Source of the DNA: JALVIU01 sp964462295
GTDB taxonomy: Bacteria > Atribacterota > JALVIU01
Length of the DNA stretch: 27,075 nt
Direction of reading: 5' to 3'
Assembly: GCA_964462295.1 (NCBI GenBank)
Contig: CAYWXH010000019.1
Coordinates: 1 to 27,075, forward strand
Part shown: in pieces, positions 7,968-15,264 of the stretch
How positions within the stretch are numbered: the first letter of the stretch is position 1
Layout: each line of letters opens with the position of its first letter
Notes under the pieces: model-generated
The model's input: the letters and a program-made list of their open reading frames with translations, nothing else
Databases searched by the model: none
Told to the model about the DNA's origin: nothing
Program-made: the position numbers and the translations under genes

Positions 7968-8902
7968 TTTCTCAGCCCCCCTCTCAATCTATCAAAGGCA
8001 ATTGCAGATATGATTACTATACCGATAGCCACTTGTTGCCAAAAAGAGGAGACCCCTAAAAGGATAAGCCCATTTCTCAATATACCCATAATGGCTGCAC
8101 CAAGTATGGTACCCAATATCGTACCTTCACCACCCATAAGACTTGTCCCACCTATAACAGCAGCTGCTATCACATCAAGTTCATAACCCTGTCCTGCATT
8201 GGCCTGTCCAACACCAAGCCATGCGGTCATCAGAAAACCAGATATAGCACACAAGAAACCCGCTATTGCATACACAAGGATAAGGATCTTATCCACTTTC
8301 ACGCCTGAGAGTCTTGCAGCATCTATATTCCCACCTACCGCATAGATTCTCCTTCCTATCACAGTATATTTTAAAAATATATGAGAGAGGATAGCAAGGA
8401 CCAACATAAATAAAACAGGATTAGGGATACCAAAGAGTTTTCCTTGACCAATATTGGTAAAAGCCTCAGGAAATGGGGATACAGGCCACCCTCCTGTAAA
8501 CACATAGGCAAGACCTCTTCCAACACTTAGCATTCCCATAGTAGCAATAAAGGGGGGTAGCTTTACCTTTGTTATAAGGACTCCATTTATAAGACCCATG
8601 AGGGTACCGATAAGGAGTCCAGAAAGAATAGCAGGAAACATGGCCATATGATAATCATGAAGCATAAGTGCAATAACAACACTGGAGATACCCAAAATAG
8701 ACCCTACAGAAAGGTCTATTCCTGCTGTAATAATAACCATAGTCTCTCCAAAGGCCATAATGGCTATAAAAGACATATTTAAAAGTGCAGTCAAAAGATT
8801 TTCAGAGGTAAGAAAAGATTTTGTAGTAATTCCCAAAAAGGCCATGAGAAAAATCAAAATGATAAGGATACCTATCTCTTTTATTTGAAAAACCCTCTTC
8901 AT
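7964..8902 (-). CDS. Monosaccharide ABC importer permease (RbsC class)
   Basis: A 312-residue integral membrane protein of the BPD_transp_2 family with eight to ten hydrophobic segments. Typical motifs are FGETMVIITAGIDLSVGS (residues about 52-69), GRRIYAVGGNIDAARLSGV and VIAAAVIGGTSLMGGEGT. It is the only permease of this importer, so it probably works as a homodimer, as RbsC does. Classical rhamnose importers of rhizobia use two different permeases, so the layout is ribose-like even though the neighbouring enzymes suggest rhamnose. It sits between the binding protein and the ATPase in one operon. Confidence 0.93.
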   Translation of the reverse strand: MKRVFQIKEIGILIILIFLMAFLGITTKSFLTSENLLTALLNMSFIAIMAFGETMVIITAGIDLSVGSILGISSVVIALMLHDYHMAMFPAILSGLLIGTLMGLINGVLITKVKLPPFIATMGMLSVGRGLAYVFTGGWPVSPFPEAFTNIGQGKLFGIPNPVLFMLVLAILSHIFLKYTVIGRRIYAVGGNIDAARLSGVKVDKILILVYAIAGFLCAISGFLMTAWLGVGQANAGQGYELDVIAAAVIGGTSLMGGEGTILGTILGAAIMGILRNGLILLGVSSFWQQVAIGIVIISAIAFDRLRGGLRK

Positions 8903-8931
8903 CTAATCTTCTCCTTTATTCTTTAGGATTT

Positions 8932-8954
8932 AAGAGGGGGACTACCCCCCTCTT
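8932..8954 (-). promoter_or_regulatory. Intercistronic hairpin after binding-protein gene
   Basis: On the minus strand the arms AAGAGGGGG and CCCCCTCTT enclose a five-base loop, just after the binding-protein stop and before the permease. No T-run is present. It mirrors the hairpin at 3549-3568 in the other importer operon, and probably reduces or stabilises transcript so that the binding protein is made in excess. Confidence 0.7.
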
Positions 8955-8958
8955 CTTA

Positions 8959-9963
8959 CTATCTTCTCTTCTGATAGATCTTCTCTACAGATTTCATAAA
9001 TTCTGCAACATTTTCTTGTGTTACTACATCTAATCCTGTATCAACCTTTCTATCCTCAGGAAGGATTCTAAGTGTCTCTTCTACTCCTAATCTTGCCATA
9101 TCAAATAGGATCATCATGGAGAGATATCCCATCATATAAGGTCTTTGTCCTACTAATCCCTGTACTATTCCTGCCTTTACAATTTCGAGCTCTGGTGGTA
9201 ATGTATCAAAGCTAATTACTATAAGATTCTTTATTCTCTCTTTTCCACCAAGTGCCTGTTCTAATGACTTTGGAGGTGCAAAGAGTGGCCAACCACCTGC
9301 CATAAACCAACCATCCAAGTCTTTGTACTTTCTCATAACATCGCCAATAATTTGGATACTCTTTGCTGTATCATCATTACATGGGAAGGGATCTGACACA
9401 TAAACTATCTTTTTGGAACAATTTTTGGAGAGGGCATCTTTAAAGCCTTGAATTCTCTGGTTCAGATTAAGCGCAGCAAGTCCACCTGTAAGGATAGCAA
9501 GCCTTATCTCACTTTTATCTGCCTTTTTCTCTCTTATAAACTTTGCCATAAGTTTTCCTGCTTCATAGCCACCCTTATAGTTGTTGGTTCCTACATAGAC
9601 ATATCTTCCACTATTTGGAGCATCTGCATCAAAGGTAATAACAGGAATACCCTTTTCCAGTGCCTTCTTTACCGCAACCTTAATTCCCTCTGGATCGTTA
9701 GGAGAAATACCTATACCTGCAACACCTTTAATCACATAATCTATGATCTTCTGTGCCTGTTTTGCCACATCTGCTTCAACAGGTGCATCAAATATTGCCT
9801 TTACGCCCAATTTTTTAGCCGCATCTTTCATACCATTTTCCACAGCAAACCAGTATGGATTATTGAGACTCTTTGGGGCAAGGAGATAGGACTCACCATA
9901 TGCAAATAAACTCAAACTGAGAACAAAAATCAAAGCCAAAGATAAAACTAATACCTTCTTCAT
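8959..9963 (-). CDS. Monosaccharide ABC importer, periplasmic binding protein
   Basis: A 334-residue binding protein of the ribose/rhamnose class (Peripla_BP_4). A signal peptide of about 23 residues (MKKVLVLSLALIFVLSLSLF, cut near AYG-E) precedes the first strand YLLAPKSLNNPYW. Family features include DVAKQAQKIIDYVIKGVAGIGISPNDPE, GIPVITFDADAP and YVGTNNYKGGYEAGK. It has no lipobox, so it should be soluble in the periplasm. It is first in the minus-strand operon, with AAGGAGGG before its ATG and a leader of about 200 bases from the predicted promoter. The neighbours suggest L-rhamnose or a similar sugar as ligand; this is not proven by the sequence. Confidence 0.93.
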   Translation of the reverse strand: MKKVLVLSLALIFVLSLSLFAYGESYLLAPKSLNNPYWFAVENGMKDAAKKLGVKAIFDAPVEADVAKQAQKIIDYVIKGVAGIGISPNDPEGIKVAVKKALEKGIPVITFDADAPNSGRYVYVGTNNYKGGYEAGKLMAKFIREKKADKSEIRLAILTGGLAALNLNQRIQGFKDALSKNCSKKIVYVSDPFPCNDDTAKSIQIIGDVMRKYKDLDGWFMAGGWPLFAPPKSLEQALGGKERIKNLIVISFDTLPPELEIVKAGIVQGLVGQRPYMMGYLSMMILFDMARLGVEETLRILPEDRKVDTGLDVVTQENVAEFMKSVEKIYQKRR

Positions 9964-10168
9964 AATAGACCCTCCTTATTTTTTATTTTTAGATAAATAG
10001 AGCAATATTGATTTAATCTCACCCCCCTTCTCTGTAGTTTTAAGAAGTAACCTATAGGAGATATTTCGCATTATTTTATAGTATTTTCTCGCAATATAAC
10101 TTATTATCCCATGAAAAAGAGATACCCTTTTAATTAGTTTTCCATTGGAAAAAATTATTTTTGATTAA

Positions 10169-10197
10169 ATTATAATATCTTTATTTTTGGTTGTTAA
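10169..10197 (-). promoter_or_regulatory. Promoter of the importer-isomerase operon
   Basis: On the minus strand, TTAACA (10197-10192) and TATAAT (10174-10169) are separated by 17 bases. This would give a leader of about 200 nt before the binding-protein gene. I recognise no riboswitch in that leader. The rest of 9964-10402 is AT-rich and holds the operator and the divergent promoter listed next. Confidence 0.65.
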
Positions 10198-10279
10198 GTA
10201 GACGGACTAATAAATTTTAATAAATTTAATCTATATATTTCACCATATTTCATAGATATTAGTCACTTTTTTATCATAA

Positions 10280-10298
10280 TTATCACTTTAAGTGATAA
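10280..10298. promoter_or_regulatory. Candidate operator: perfect 9-1-9 inverted repeat
   Basis: TTATCACTT and AAGTGATAA flank a single central T. The site lies between the two divergent promoters, 41 bases upstream of the regulator's -35. A related half-site (TCACTTT) occurs at 10263-10269, 20 bases from the same word in the palindrome, which is about two helical turns. The adjacent DeoR-family protein is the obvious candidate to bind here and control both operons (inference). Confidence 0.6.
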
Positions 10299-10338
10299 AA
10301 AATATGTATATAAATTTTTCATTTCTTTTTCCTATATC

Positions 10339-10368
10339 TTGACAAAAAGAGCCTTTAAATACTATAAT
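10339..10368 (+). promoter_or_regulatory. Consensus promoter of the deoR-larA-rhaB operon
   Basis: TTGACA (10339-10344) and TATAAT (10363-10368) both match consensus perfectly, with an 18-base spacer. Transcription would start near 10375, leaving a leader of about 28 nt that contains GGAGATGG before the regulator ATG. Confidence 0.85.
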
Positions 10369-10402
10369 AAAAATAAATTTTGACACGAATGGAGATGGTA
10401 AG

Positions 10403-11176
10403 ATGCTGAAAAAGGAAAGGCATGAGAAGATTCTGAATATGGTTAAAGAGAAGCGAGTAGTCAAACTCAAAGAGCTTGCAGATCAATTCAATATATCCCT
10501 TGTCACTATAAGAAGAGATGTGGAAGAACTAGAAAAAGAAGGCCTTATAAAAAAGATATATGGGGGTATAATGTATAGTGAGGATGTGGTAAAATATGAA
10601 AAAAGTCATGCAAAAAGGGCCTCTCAAAATTTAGACCTCAAAAAGAAGATTGCCCATCTTGCAGAAGAGCTTGTATTTCCTGGAGAGACACTCTTCTTAG
10701 ATGCATCTACCACAGTGTTAGAATTTGCAAAAACCATAGTGGGCAAAAAGGAAGACATAAATATCATCACAAATGGTATATATACTGCCTTAAGTTTTAC
10801 CCAAGGAAAAGATATTACCGTAAATCTCATTGGGGGAATTTTAAAATTTGCAACCTTTTCCCTTATAGGACCTTCAACTGAAGAAAGTATTGATAAACTT
10901 TTCGCAGATAAAACATTTATCTCTGCAAAATCGCTCTCATTAGAAGAAGAGGGTGTATATGAGGCAGATATATATGAGGCAGAAATTAAGAAAAAAATGA
11001 TAAAAAATTCAAGTCAAGTGATACTTTTAATAGATAGTACAAAGTGGGGGAAAAAATCATTGGTAAAATCTACAAACCTAGATAAAATAGATTTAATAGT
11101 TACAGATAGAAAACCGGAAAAATCACAACTTGATTTTTTGATGCAAAAGGGTATTAAGATAATCTATCCTAAATGA
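10403..11176 (+). CDS. DeoR-family sugar-responsive transcription regulator
   Basis: A 257-residue repressor. The N-terminal helix-turn-helix spans residues about 6-56 and has the DeoR signature (LKELADQFNISLVTIRRDVEEL, then GLIKKIYGG). The C-terminal sensor domain (residues about 75-235) is of the DeoRC type, with LFLDASTTVLEFA near 95 and ITNGIYTAL near 118, a fold that binds phosphorylated sugars. It is first in the plus-strand operon and divergent from the importer operon. By analogy with other members it probably represses both until a sugar phosphate, such as the product of the linked kinase, binds it. The inducer is inferred. Confidence 0.93.
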   Translation: MLKKERHEKILNMVKEKRVVKLKELADQFNISLVTIRRDVEELEKEGLIKKIYGGIMYSEDVVKYEKSHAKRASQNLDLKKKIAHLAEELVFPGETLFLDASTTVLEFAKTIVGKKEDINIITNGIYTALSFTQGKDITVNLIGGILKFATFSLIGPSTEESIDKLFADKTFISAKSLSLEEEGVYEADIYEAEIKKKMIKNSSQVILLIDSTKWGKKSLVKSTNLDKIDLIVTDRKPEKSQLDFLMQKGIKIIYPK

Positions 11177-11190
11177 TAAAGGAGGGGGGT

Positions 11191-12477
11191 ATGAAAATAG
11201 ATCTGTTATATGGGAAAAAAGGCCTTAGCCTTGATATCCCTGAGAAAAATCTTGATAAGGTTATAAGAAAAAAGAAGATGCCAAAGATAGATAATCCTGA
11301 AGAGAAAATAAAAGAGGCCTTGTCCCATCCTATAGGTACACCACCTTTAAGAGAGATTGCAAAAGGGAAAAAGAAAGCAACAATAGTAATCTCTGATATT
11401 ACACGACCTGTACCAAATAAAACTCTCCTCCCTCCCCTATTGGAAGAACTAAAAAGTGCAGGTATAGAAGAAGACAAAATCACTATTCTTATCGCTACAG
11501 GGATCCATAGACCTAACATAGGGGATGAGCTTATAGAACTTATAGGAGAGGAGCTCGCGAGAAGGTATAGGGTTATAAACCATGATGCAATGGATACATC
11601 TGATATGAAATATGTAGGAAAAACAGGAAATATCCCCATATATATTAATAAATACTTTTTAGATGCTGACCTCAAAATACTTACAGGATTAATCGAACCC
11701 CACTTTATGGCAGGATTCTCGGGGGGAAGGAAATCAATATTGCCCGGTATATCTTCCTTTGAAACTGTAAAATATTACCATAGCCCTTATATTCTTGAAT
11801 CTCCTTATGCAAAAAATCTTACCCTAGAGAATAACCCATTTCATGAAGGGGCAACACAAATAGCAAAAATTACAGGTGTAGACTTTATATTAAATGTAGT
11901 AATAGATGAGGAAAGAAATATAGGGGGTATATTTGCAGGGGATCTTGAGAAGGCATACGAAAAAGGAGTAGAGTTTGCAAGGGCTTATTCCCGCATAGAG
12001 ATAGAGAAAAGGGTTGATCTTGTTATTACTACATCTGCAGGATATCCCCTTGACAAAACATACTATCAAACAGTTAAAGGCCTCGTAGGGGTACTTGAGA
12101 TACTAAAACCAAAAGGGATGATTATTATTGCATCAGAATGTAGTGAGGGGCTTGGGAGTAAATATTTCAGAGATGTCCTAATAGAGCTTAAAGAGATAGC
12201 GGATTATGACTCTTTTATGAAAAGGCTCTATAATATGGAAAGATTTATACCTGACCAGTGGGAGGTTGAAGAACTCGTAAAGGTACTCAAAGTAACAGAC
12301 AAAATATATATGCACTCATCCCTTTCTGAAGAAGATCAAACTCTTACATTTACCCATAAAATAGAAAGTTTAGAAGATGGGTTAAGGATTGCAAGAGAGA
12401 GATTCGGAGAAGATGTAAGGGCTATCGTTATCCCAGAGGGACCATATGTGATACCTGTTGTAAAGGAGGAGGGCTAA
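11191..12477 (+). CDS. larA: LarA-family nickel-pincer racemase/epimerase
   Basis: A 428-residue member of the LarA (DUF2088) family, whose founder is the lactate racemase that uses a nickel-pincer nucleotide. All signature residues are present with founder spacing: His106 in ATGIHRP, His171 in EPHFMAGF, Lys181 in SGGRK (covalent cofactor attachment) and His197 in YYHS. These match His108, His174, Lys184 and His200 of the Lactiplantibacillus enzyme. TRPVPNK near residue 71 is also typical. The start is the ATG after AAAGGAGG; an upstream in-frame ATG at 11173 lacks that spacing. It lies between the regulator and the rhamnulokinase and abuts the latter. Homologues act on various 2-hydroxyacids, including sugar acids, so the substrate may be a sugar acid rather than lactate. 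No cofactor-synthesis genes (larB, larC, larE) are in the window. Confidence 0.88.
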   Translation: MKIDLLYGKKGLSLDIPEKNLDKVIRKKKMPKIDNPEEKIKEALSHPIGTPPLREIAKGKKKATIVISDITRPVPNKTLLPPLLEELKSAGIEEDKITILIATGIHRPNIGDELIELIGEELARRYRVINHDAMDTSDMKYVGKTGNIPIYINKYFLDADLKILTGLIEPHFMAGFSGGRKSILPGISSFETVKYYHSPYILESPYAKNLTLENNPFHEGATQIAKITGVDFILNVVIDEERNIGGIFAGDLEKAYEKGVEFARAYSRIEIEKRVDLVITTSAGYPLDKTYYQTVKGLVGVLEILKPKGMIIIASECSEGLGSKYFRDVLIELKEIADYDSFMKRLYNMERFIPDQWEVEELVKVLKVTDKIYMHSSLSEEDQTLTFTHKIESLEDGLRIARERFGEDVRAIVIPEGPYVIPVVKEEG

Positions 12478-13965
12478 ATGGAGGGTTATATCTTATCTTT
12501 TGACCTTGGGGCAGAAAGTGGAAGGCTTGTGGCAGGTCTTATAGATGAAGATAGATTAAAAATAGAAGAGATACATAGATTTCCCAATATCCCTGTATAT
12601 ATAAATGGTCATCTATTTTGGGATGTCCTTAGGCTCTTTCAGGACATGAAAGAGGGGTTACTAAAATTCAGACAAAAATATGGGGACAGTATTGCCTCCC
12701 TTGGAATTGATACCTGGGGGGTAGATTTTGGACTTTTAGATAAAAGAGGAAATCTTATAGGTAATCCATATCACTATCGAGATTTACGCACAGACCACAT
12801 GATGGATGAGGTTTTTAAAATCATCCCAAAAAAAGAGTTGTTTTTTAAAACAGGTATCCAATTTATGAAGTTAAACACCATATTTCAATTATTTTCTATG
12901 GTAGAGGCCAAAGACCCAATGCTTGAGATCTCAGACAAATTTCTACTTATGCCAAATCTATTTTCTTACTTTTTTACAGGGGGAAAAGAGACAGAATTCA
13001 CAATTACATCTACTACACAACTCTATGATTATAAAAACAGAAATTGGCATTGGGAAATTATAAAAACACTTGGTATCCCAGAAGATATCTTTCCCCCTAT
13101 TGTACCAGCTGGCACGATAAGTGGGGAACTATTACCACATATAAAGAAAGAACTAGGGGTCTCAAAGGGCCTTATTATACTACCAGGTGCACATGATACG
13201 GCATCTGCCGTAGCCTCTGTCCCTGTAAAAGGTGAAAAATGGGCATATCTTAGTTCAGGCACATGGTCACTTATGGGAATAGAGGTAGATACTCCTATTA
13301 TAGATGAAAGAACCTATAAATACAATTTTACAAATGAGGGTGGCGTACTTGGGAATATAAGGCTTCTTAAAAATATCATGGGACTTTGGCTTATGCAGGG
13401 AATAAGAAAGTCTACAATAAGAAGGGGGGATGAAAAAAGCTATGATGAGCTTGTAAGGCTTGCAAAAGAGGCAAAACCTTTTGTAGCTATAATAGATCCC
13501 GATGACCCTATATTTTTTAATCCACCTGATATGATAGATGCTATAGGGGAATATCTGAAGAATACAGGGCAAAAAACCCCTGAAGAACTTGGAGATATAG
13601 TAAGGATAGTTATTGAAAGTCTTGCCCTAAAGTATCGTTATGTATTTGAACTCTTAGAAGAGATCACAGGGAGTAAAATTGATGTTTTACATATAGTAGG
13701 AGGAGGTATAAAAAATAGACTCCTTTCTCAATTTAGTGCAGATGCTATAGGGAAAAAGGTCATAGCAGGCCCTATTGAGGCAACAACCATAGGAAATATC
13801 CTCATACAGGCAATAGCCCTCGGAAAGATTAAAAATCTCGAAGAAGGAAGAGAGATAGTAAAAAGATCCTTTCCCTTGGAAGAGTTTGAACCACAAGGAG
13901 ATAAATCATTATGGGATGAGGCCTTTGAAAAGGCAAAAGGGATCTTCTCATCCCGATATATTTAA
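12478..13965 (+). CDS. rhaB: Rhamnulokinase-like FGGY sugar kinase
   Basis: A 495-residue FGGY-family kinase, most like rhamnulokinase, which phosphorylates L-rhamnulose at O1 with ATP. Typical RhaB words are FDLGAESGR (residues 6-14), EEIHRFPN, GHLFWDVLRLF, LGIDTWGVDFGLLD, NPYHYRDLRTD, FKTGIQFMKLNT and TSTTQLYDY. The likely catalytic Asp lies in GAHDTASAV near residue 240, and HIVGGGIKNRLLSQF near 403 is the adenine-site motif. It begins one base after the larA stop, with its ribosome site inside larA. A terminator follows. The aldolase that would complete a rhamnose pathway is not seen here. A related ketose could be the substrate. Confidence 0.88.
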   Translation: MEGYILSFDLGAESGRLVAGLIDEDRLKIEEIHRFPNIPVYINGHLFWDVLRLFQDMKEGLLKFRQKYGDSIASLGIDTWGVDFGLLDKRGNLIGNPYHYRDLRTDHMMDEVFKIIPKKELFFKTGIQFMKLNTIFQLFSMVEAKDPMLEISDKFLLMPNLFSYFFTGGKETEFTITSTTQLYDYKNRNWHWEIIKTLGIPEDIFPPIVPAGTISGELLPHIKKELGVSKGLIILPGAHDTASAVASVPVKGEKWAYLSSGTWSLMGIEVDTPIIDERTYKYNFTNEGGVLGNIRLLKNIMGLWLMQGIRKSTIRRGDEKSYDELVRLAKEAKPFVAIIDPDDPIFFNPPDMIDAIGEYLKNTGQKTPEELGDIVRIVIESLALKYRYVFELLEEITGSKIDVLHIVGGGIKNRLLSQFSADAIGKKVIAGPIEATTIGNILIQAIALGKIKNLEEGREIVKRSFPLEEFEPQGDKSLWDEAFEKAKGIFSSRYI

Positions 13966-13972
13966 ACAGGGG

Positions 13973-13998
13973 GGAGGATTTGTCCTCCTCTATTTTTT
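13973..13998 (+). terminator. Rho-independent terminator after rhaB
   Basis: GGAGGA and TCCTCC enclose the loop TTTG and are followed by TCTATTTTTT. It starts 7 bases after the rhamnulokinase stop and ends the regulator-racemase-kinase operon. Confidence 0.85.
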
Positions 13999-14071
13999 AC
14001 TTGCAACACCCACATTTTTCTGAAAAAAGTATTGCCCCCAACCTCTGTTGAGGTCTCCTATACACAAAAGA

Positions 14072-14174
14072 GAGATTGCCACGCCTCCTTCGGAGGCTCG
14101 CAATGACGACACAGGGGAACATGAGAATTGGGCCTCGGAGATTGCTTCGGCCCTTAACAGGGCCTCGCAATGAC
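14072..14174. repeat. REP/MITE-like repeat cluster 2, beside the gap
   Basis: Two reverse-oriented copies of the element: 14072-14107, with the hairpin centre CGCCTCCTTCGGAGG, and 14138-14174, with the centre GGCCCTTAACAGGGCC. The cluster runs into the N stretch, where more copies may be hidden. Upstream, 14041-14054 forms a small ACCTC/GAGGT hairpin of unknown meaning. Confidence 0.85.
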
Positions 14175-14193
14175 AAGGGGTGTGGTGGGCTTC

Positions 14194-14293
14194 NNNNNNN
14201 NNNNNNNNNNNNNNNNNNNNNNNNNNNNNNNNNNNNNNNNNNNNNNNNNNNNNNNNNNNNNNNNNNNNNNNNNNNNNNNNNNNNNNNNNNNNN
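14194..14293. other. Assembly gap (100 N)
   Basis: Exactly 100 N, the conventional placeholder for a scaffold gap of unknown length. Repeat copies directly on the left edge probably caused the break. Continuity between the two halves of the window depends on read-pair or similar evidence that cannot be seen here. Confidence 0.98.
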
Positions 14294-14306
14294 TTTATAA
14301 AAAAGC

Positions 14307-14334
14307 TTGACAAATAGAAAATTAATGATATAAT
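14307..14334 (+). promoter_or_regulatory. Consensus promoter of the thioferritin-like gene
   Basis: TTGACA (14307-14312) and TATAAT (14329-14334) match consensus perfectly with a 16-base spacer. The start of transcription would fall near 14341, just before the large palindrome. Confidence 0.85.
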
Positions 14335-14347
14335 AAATATCAAATAC

Positions 14348-14373
14348 TAATAATTATTAATTAATAATTATTA
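14348..14373. promoter_or_regulatory. Perfect 26-bp palindrome, candidate Fur/PerR-type operator
   Basis: Two copies of the self-palindromic 12-mer TAATAATTATTA are separated by AT, giving a perfect 26-bp palindrome. It lies from just after the predicted transcription start to just before the AAAAGGAGG ribosome site. The A/T pattern resembles Fur and PerR boxes, which fits an iron-storage or peroxide-defence gene, but low complexity means the match is suggestive only. It could also act as an RNA hairpin near the ribosome site. Confidence 0.55.
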
Positions 14374-14388
14374 AAAGGAGGCGTTAAT

Positions 14389-14940
14389 ATGGCTAAAGTA
14401 ACACGCGAAATGGTGGAGAGATCTGGGGTAGATGTAGACAAGTTGGTAGAACTCCTTGTTAAAAATGCATCTGCAGAGCTTACAACTTTTTATTATTACA
14501 CTATTTTAAGAGTAAACCTTATAGGTCTACAAGGTGAAGGGCTAAAAGAGATAGCAGAGGTTGCACGTATTGAGGATAGAAATCATTTTGAGGCACTTGT
14601 CCCCCGAATCTATGAATTAGGTGGAAAACTCCCCGATGATATGAAAGAATTCCATGATATTTCTGCATGTCCCCCTGCAAACCTACCTGAGGTACCAAAT
14701 GATGTGGAGGGAATACTTAAGGTACTAGTGGAGGCAGAAAGATGTGCAGTAAGAGGTTATACCCAGATTTGTAATATGACCGCTGGGAAAGATCACAGGA
14801 CATATGATTTGGCACTTGCCATACTAAATGAAGAGATCGAACATGAATCATGGTTTTCAGAGTTCTTAGGGGAAGGACCATCGGGCCATTTCTTAAGAAG
14901 AGGAGAAACATCCCCATTTGTATCTAAGTTTCTAAGATAA
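14389..14940 (+). CDS. Thioferritin/Dps-like ferritin-superfamily protein
   Basis: A 183-residue four-helix-bundle protein of the Dps-like (thioferritin) group, known from Sulfolobus and Pyrococcus as 12-subunit cages that oxidise iron with peroxide. Candidate metal ligands are Glu30 (SAELTTFYYY), Glu62 and His66 (RIEDRNHFEAL), Glu115 or Glu117, and the ExxH motif at Glu149-His152 (NEEIEHESW). The group's paired cysteines are visible as Cys94 in SACPP and Cys119 in AERCAVR; Cys128 is a third. The role would be to store iron and remove peroxide in the cytoplasm. It has its own consensus promoter and palindrome, and a strong AAAAGGAGG site before the ATG. The cytochrome-b5-like gene follows 32 bases later. 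Confidence 0.88.
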   Translation: MAKVTREMVERSGVDVDKLVELLVKNASAELTTFYYYTILRVNLIGLQGEGLKEIAEVARIEDRNHFEALVPRIYELGGKLPDDMKEFHDISACPPANLPEVPNDVEGILKVLVEAERCAVRGYTQICNMTAGKDHRTYDLALAILNEEIEHESWFSEFLGEGPSGHFLRRGETSPFVSKFLR

Positions 14941-14972
14941 CCTATTACATGGATTAAGCTATGGAGGCCAAA

Positions 14973-15203
14973 ATGAAAATGTTTTCAAGGGAAGAACTTT
15001 CAAAGTATAATGGAAAAGATGGACAAGCAGCATACATAGCTTATAACGGAAAAGTCTATGATGTTACAAAGAGTTTTTTATGGAAAGATGGAAAACATCA
15101 GGTCTTTCACAGTGCAGGAGAGGACCTTACAGATGCCCTAAAGGACGCACCTCATGGACCAGAATTCATCTATCGCTTTCCTGTTGTGGGAGTATTGAAG
15201 TAG
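14973..15203 (+). CDS. Cytochrome b5-like heme-binding domain protein
   Basis: A 76-residue, single-domain protein of the small bacterial cytochrome-b5-like/heme-steroid-binding group. The pattern AYIAYNGKVYDVTKSFLW, GKHQVFHSAGEDLTDAL and APHG is diagnostic; His46 and His61 are the likeliest axial heme ligands, in place of the HPGG motif of animal cytochrome b5. There is no signal peptide, so it should be cytoplasmic. The start is the ATG five bases after GGAGG (14963-14967); an in-frame ATG at 14961 overlaps that site and has no good site of its own. It probably shares a transcript with the thioferritin-like gene and might pass electrons to it (inference). Confidence 0.85.
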   Translation: MKMFSREELSKYNGKDGQAAYIAYNGKVYDVTKSFLWKDGKHQVFHSAGEDLTDALKDAPHGPEFIYRFPVVGVLK

Positions 15204-15212
15204 ATTTCTCAA

Positions 15213-15262
15213 CTACACCTCTTGTATGCTATAATTAGAAAAACAGTGTATAAGAGGTGTAG
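15213..15262 (+). promoter_or_regulatory. hutH promoter flanked by an 11-bp inverted repeat
   Basis: CTACACCTCTT (15213-15223) and AAGAGGTGTAG (15252-15262) are perfect inverted copies 28 bases apart. Between them is an extended -10, TGC-TATAAT (15227-15235); no good -35 is visible. The right arm contains the ribosome site of hutH, two bases before its ATG. The arms could be two half-operators. Alternatively, in RNA coming from the upstream gene, they could pair and hide the ribosome site. Confidence 0.65.
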
Positions 15263-15264
15263 CT

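Noticed and set aside
9964..10165. Riboswitch in the long leader of the importer operon
   Set aside because: No known riboswitch consensus or strong paired structure was visible in the 200-base AT-rich leader.
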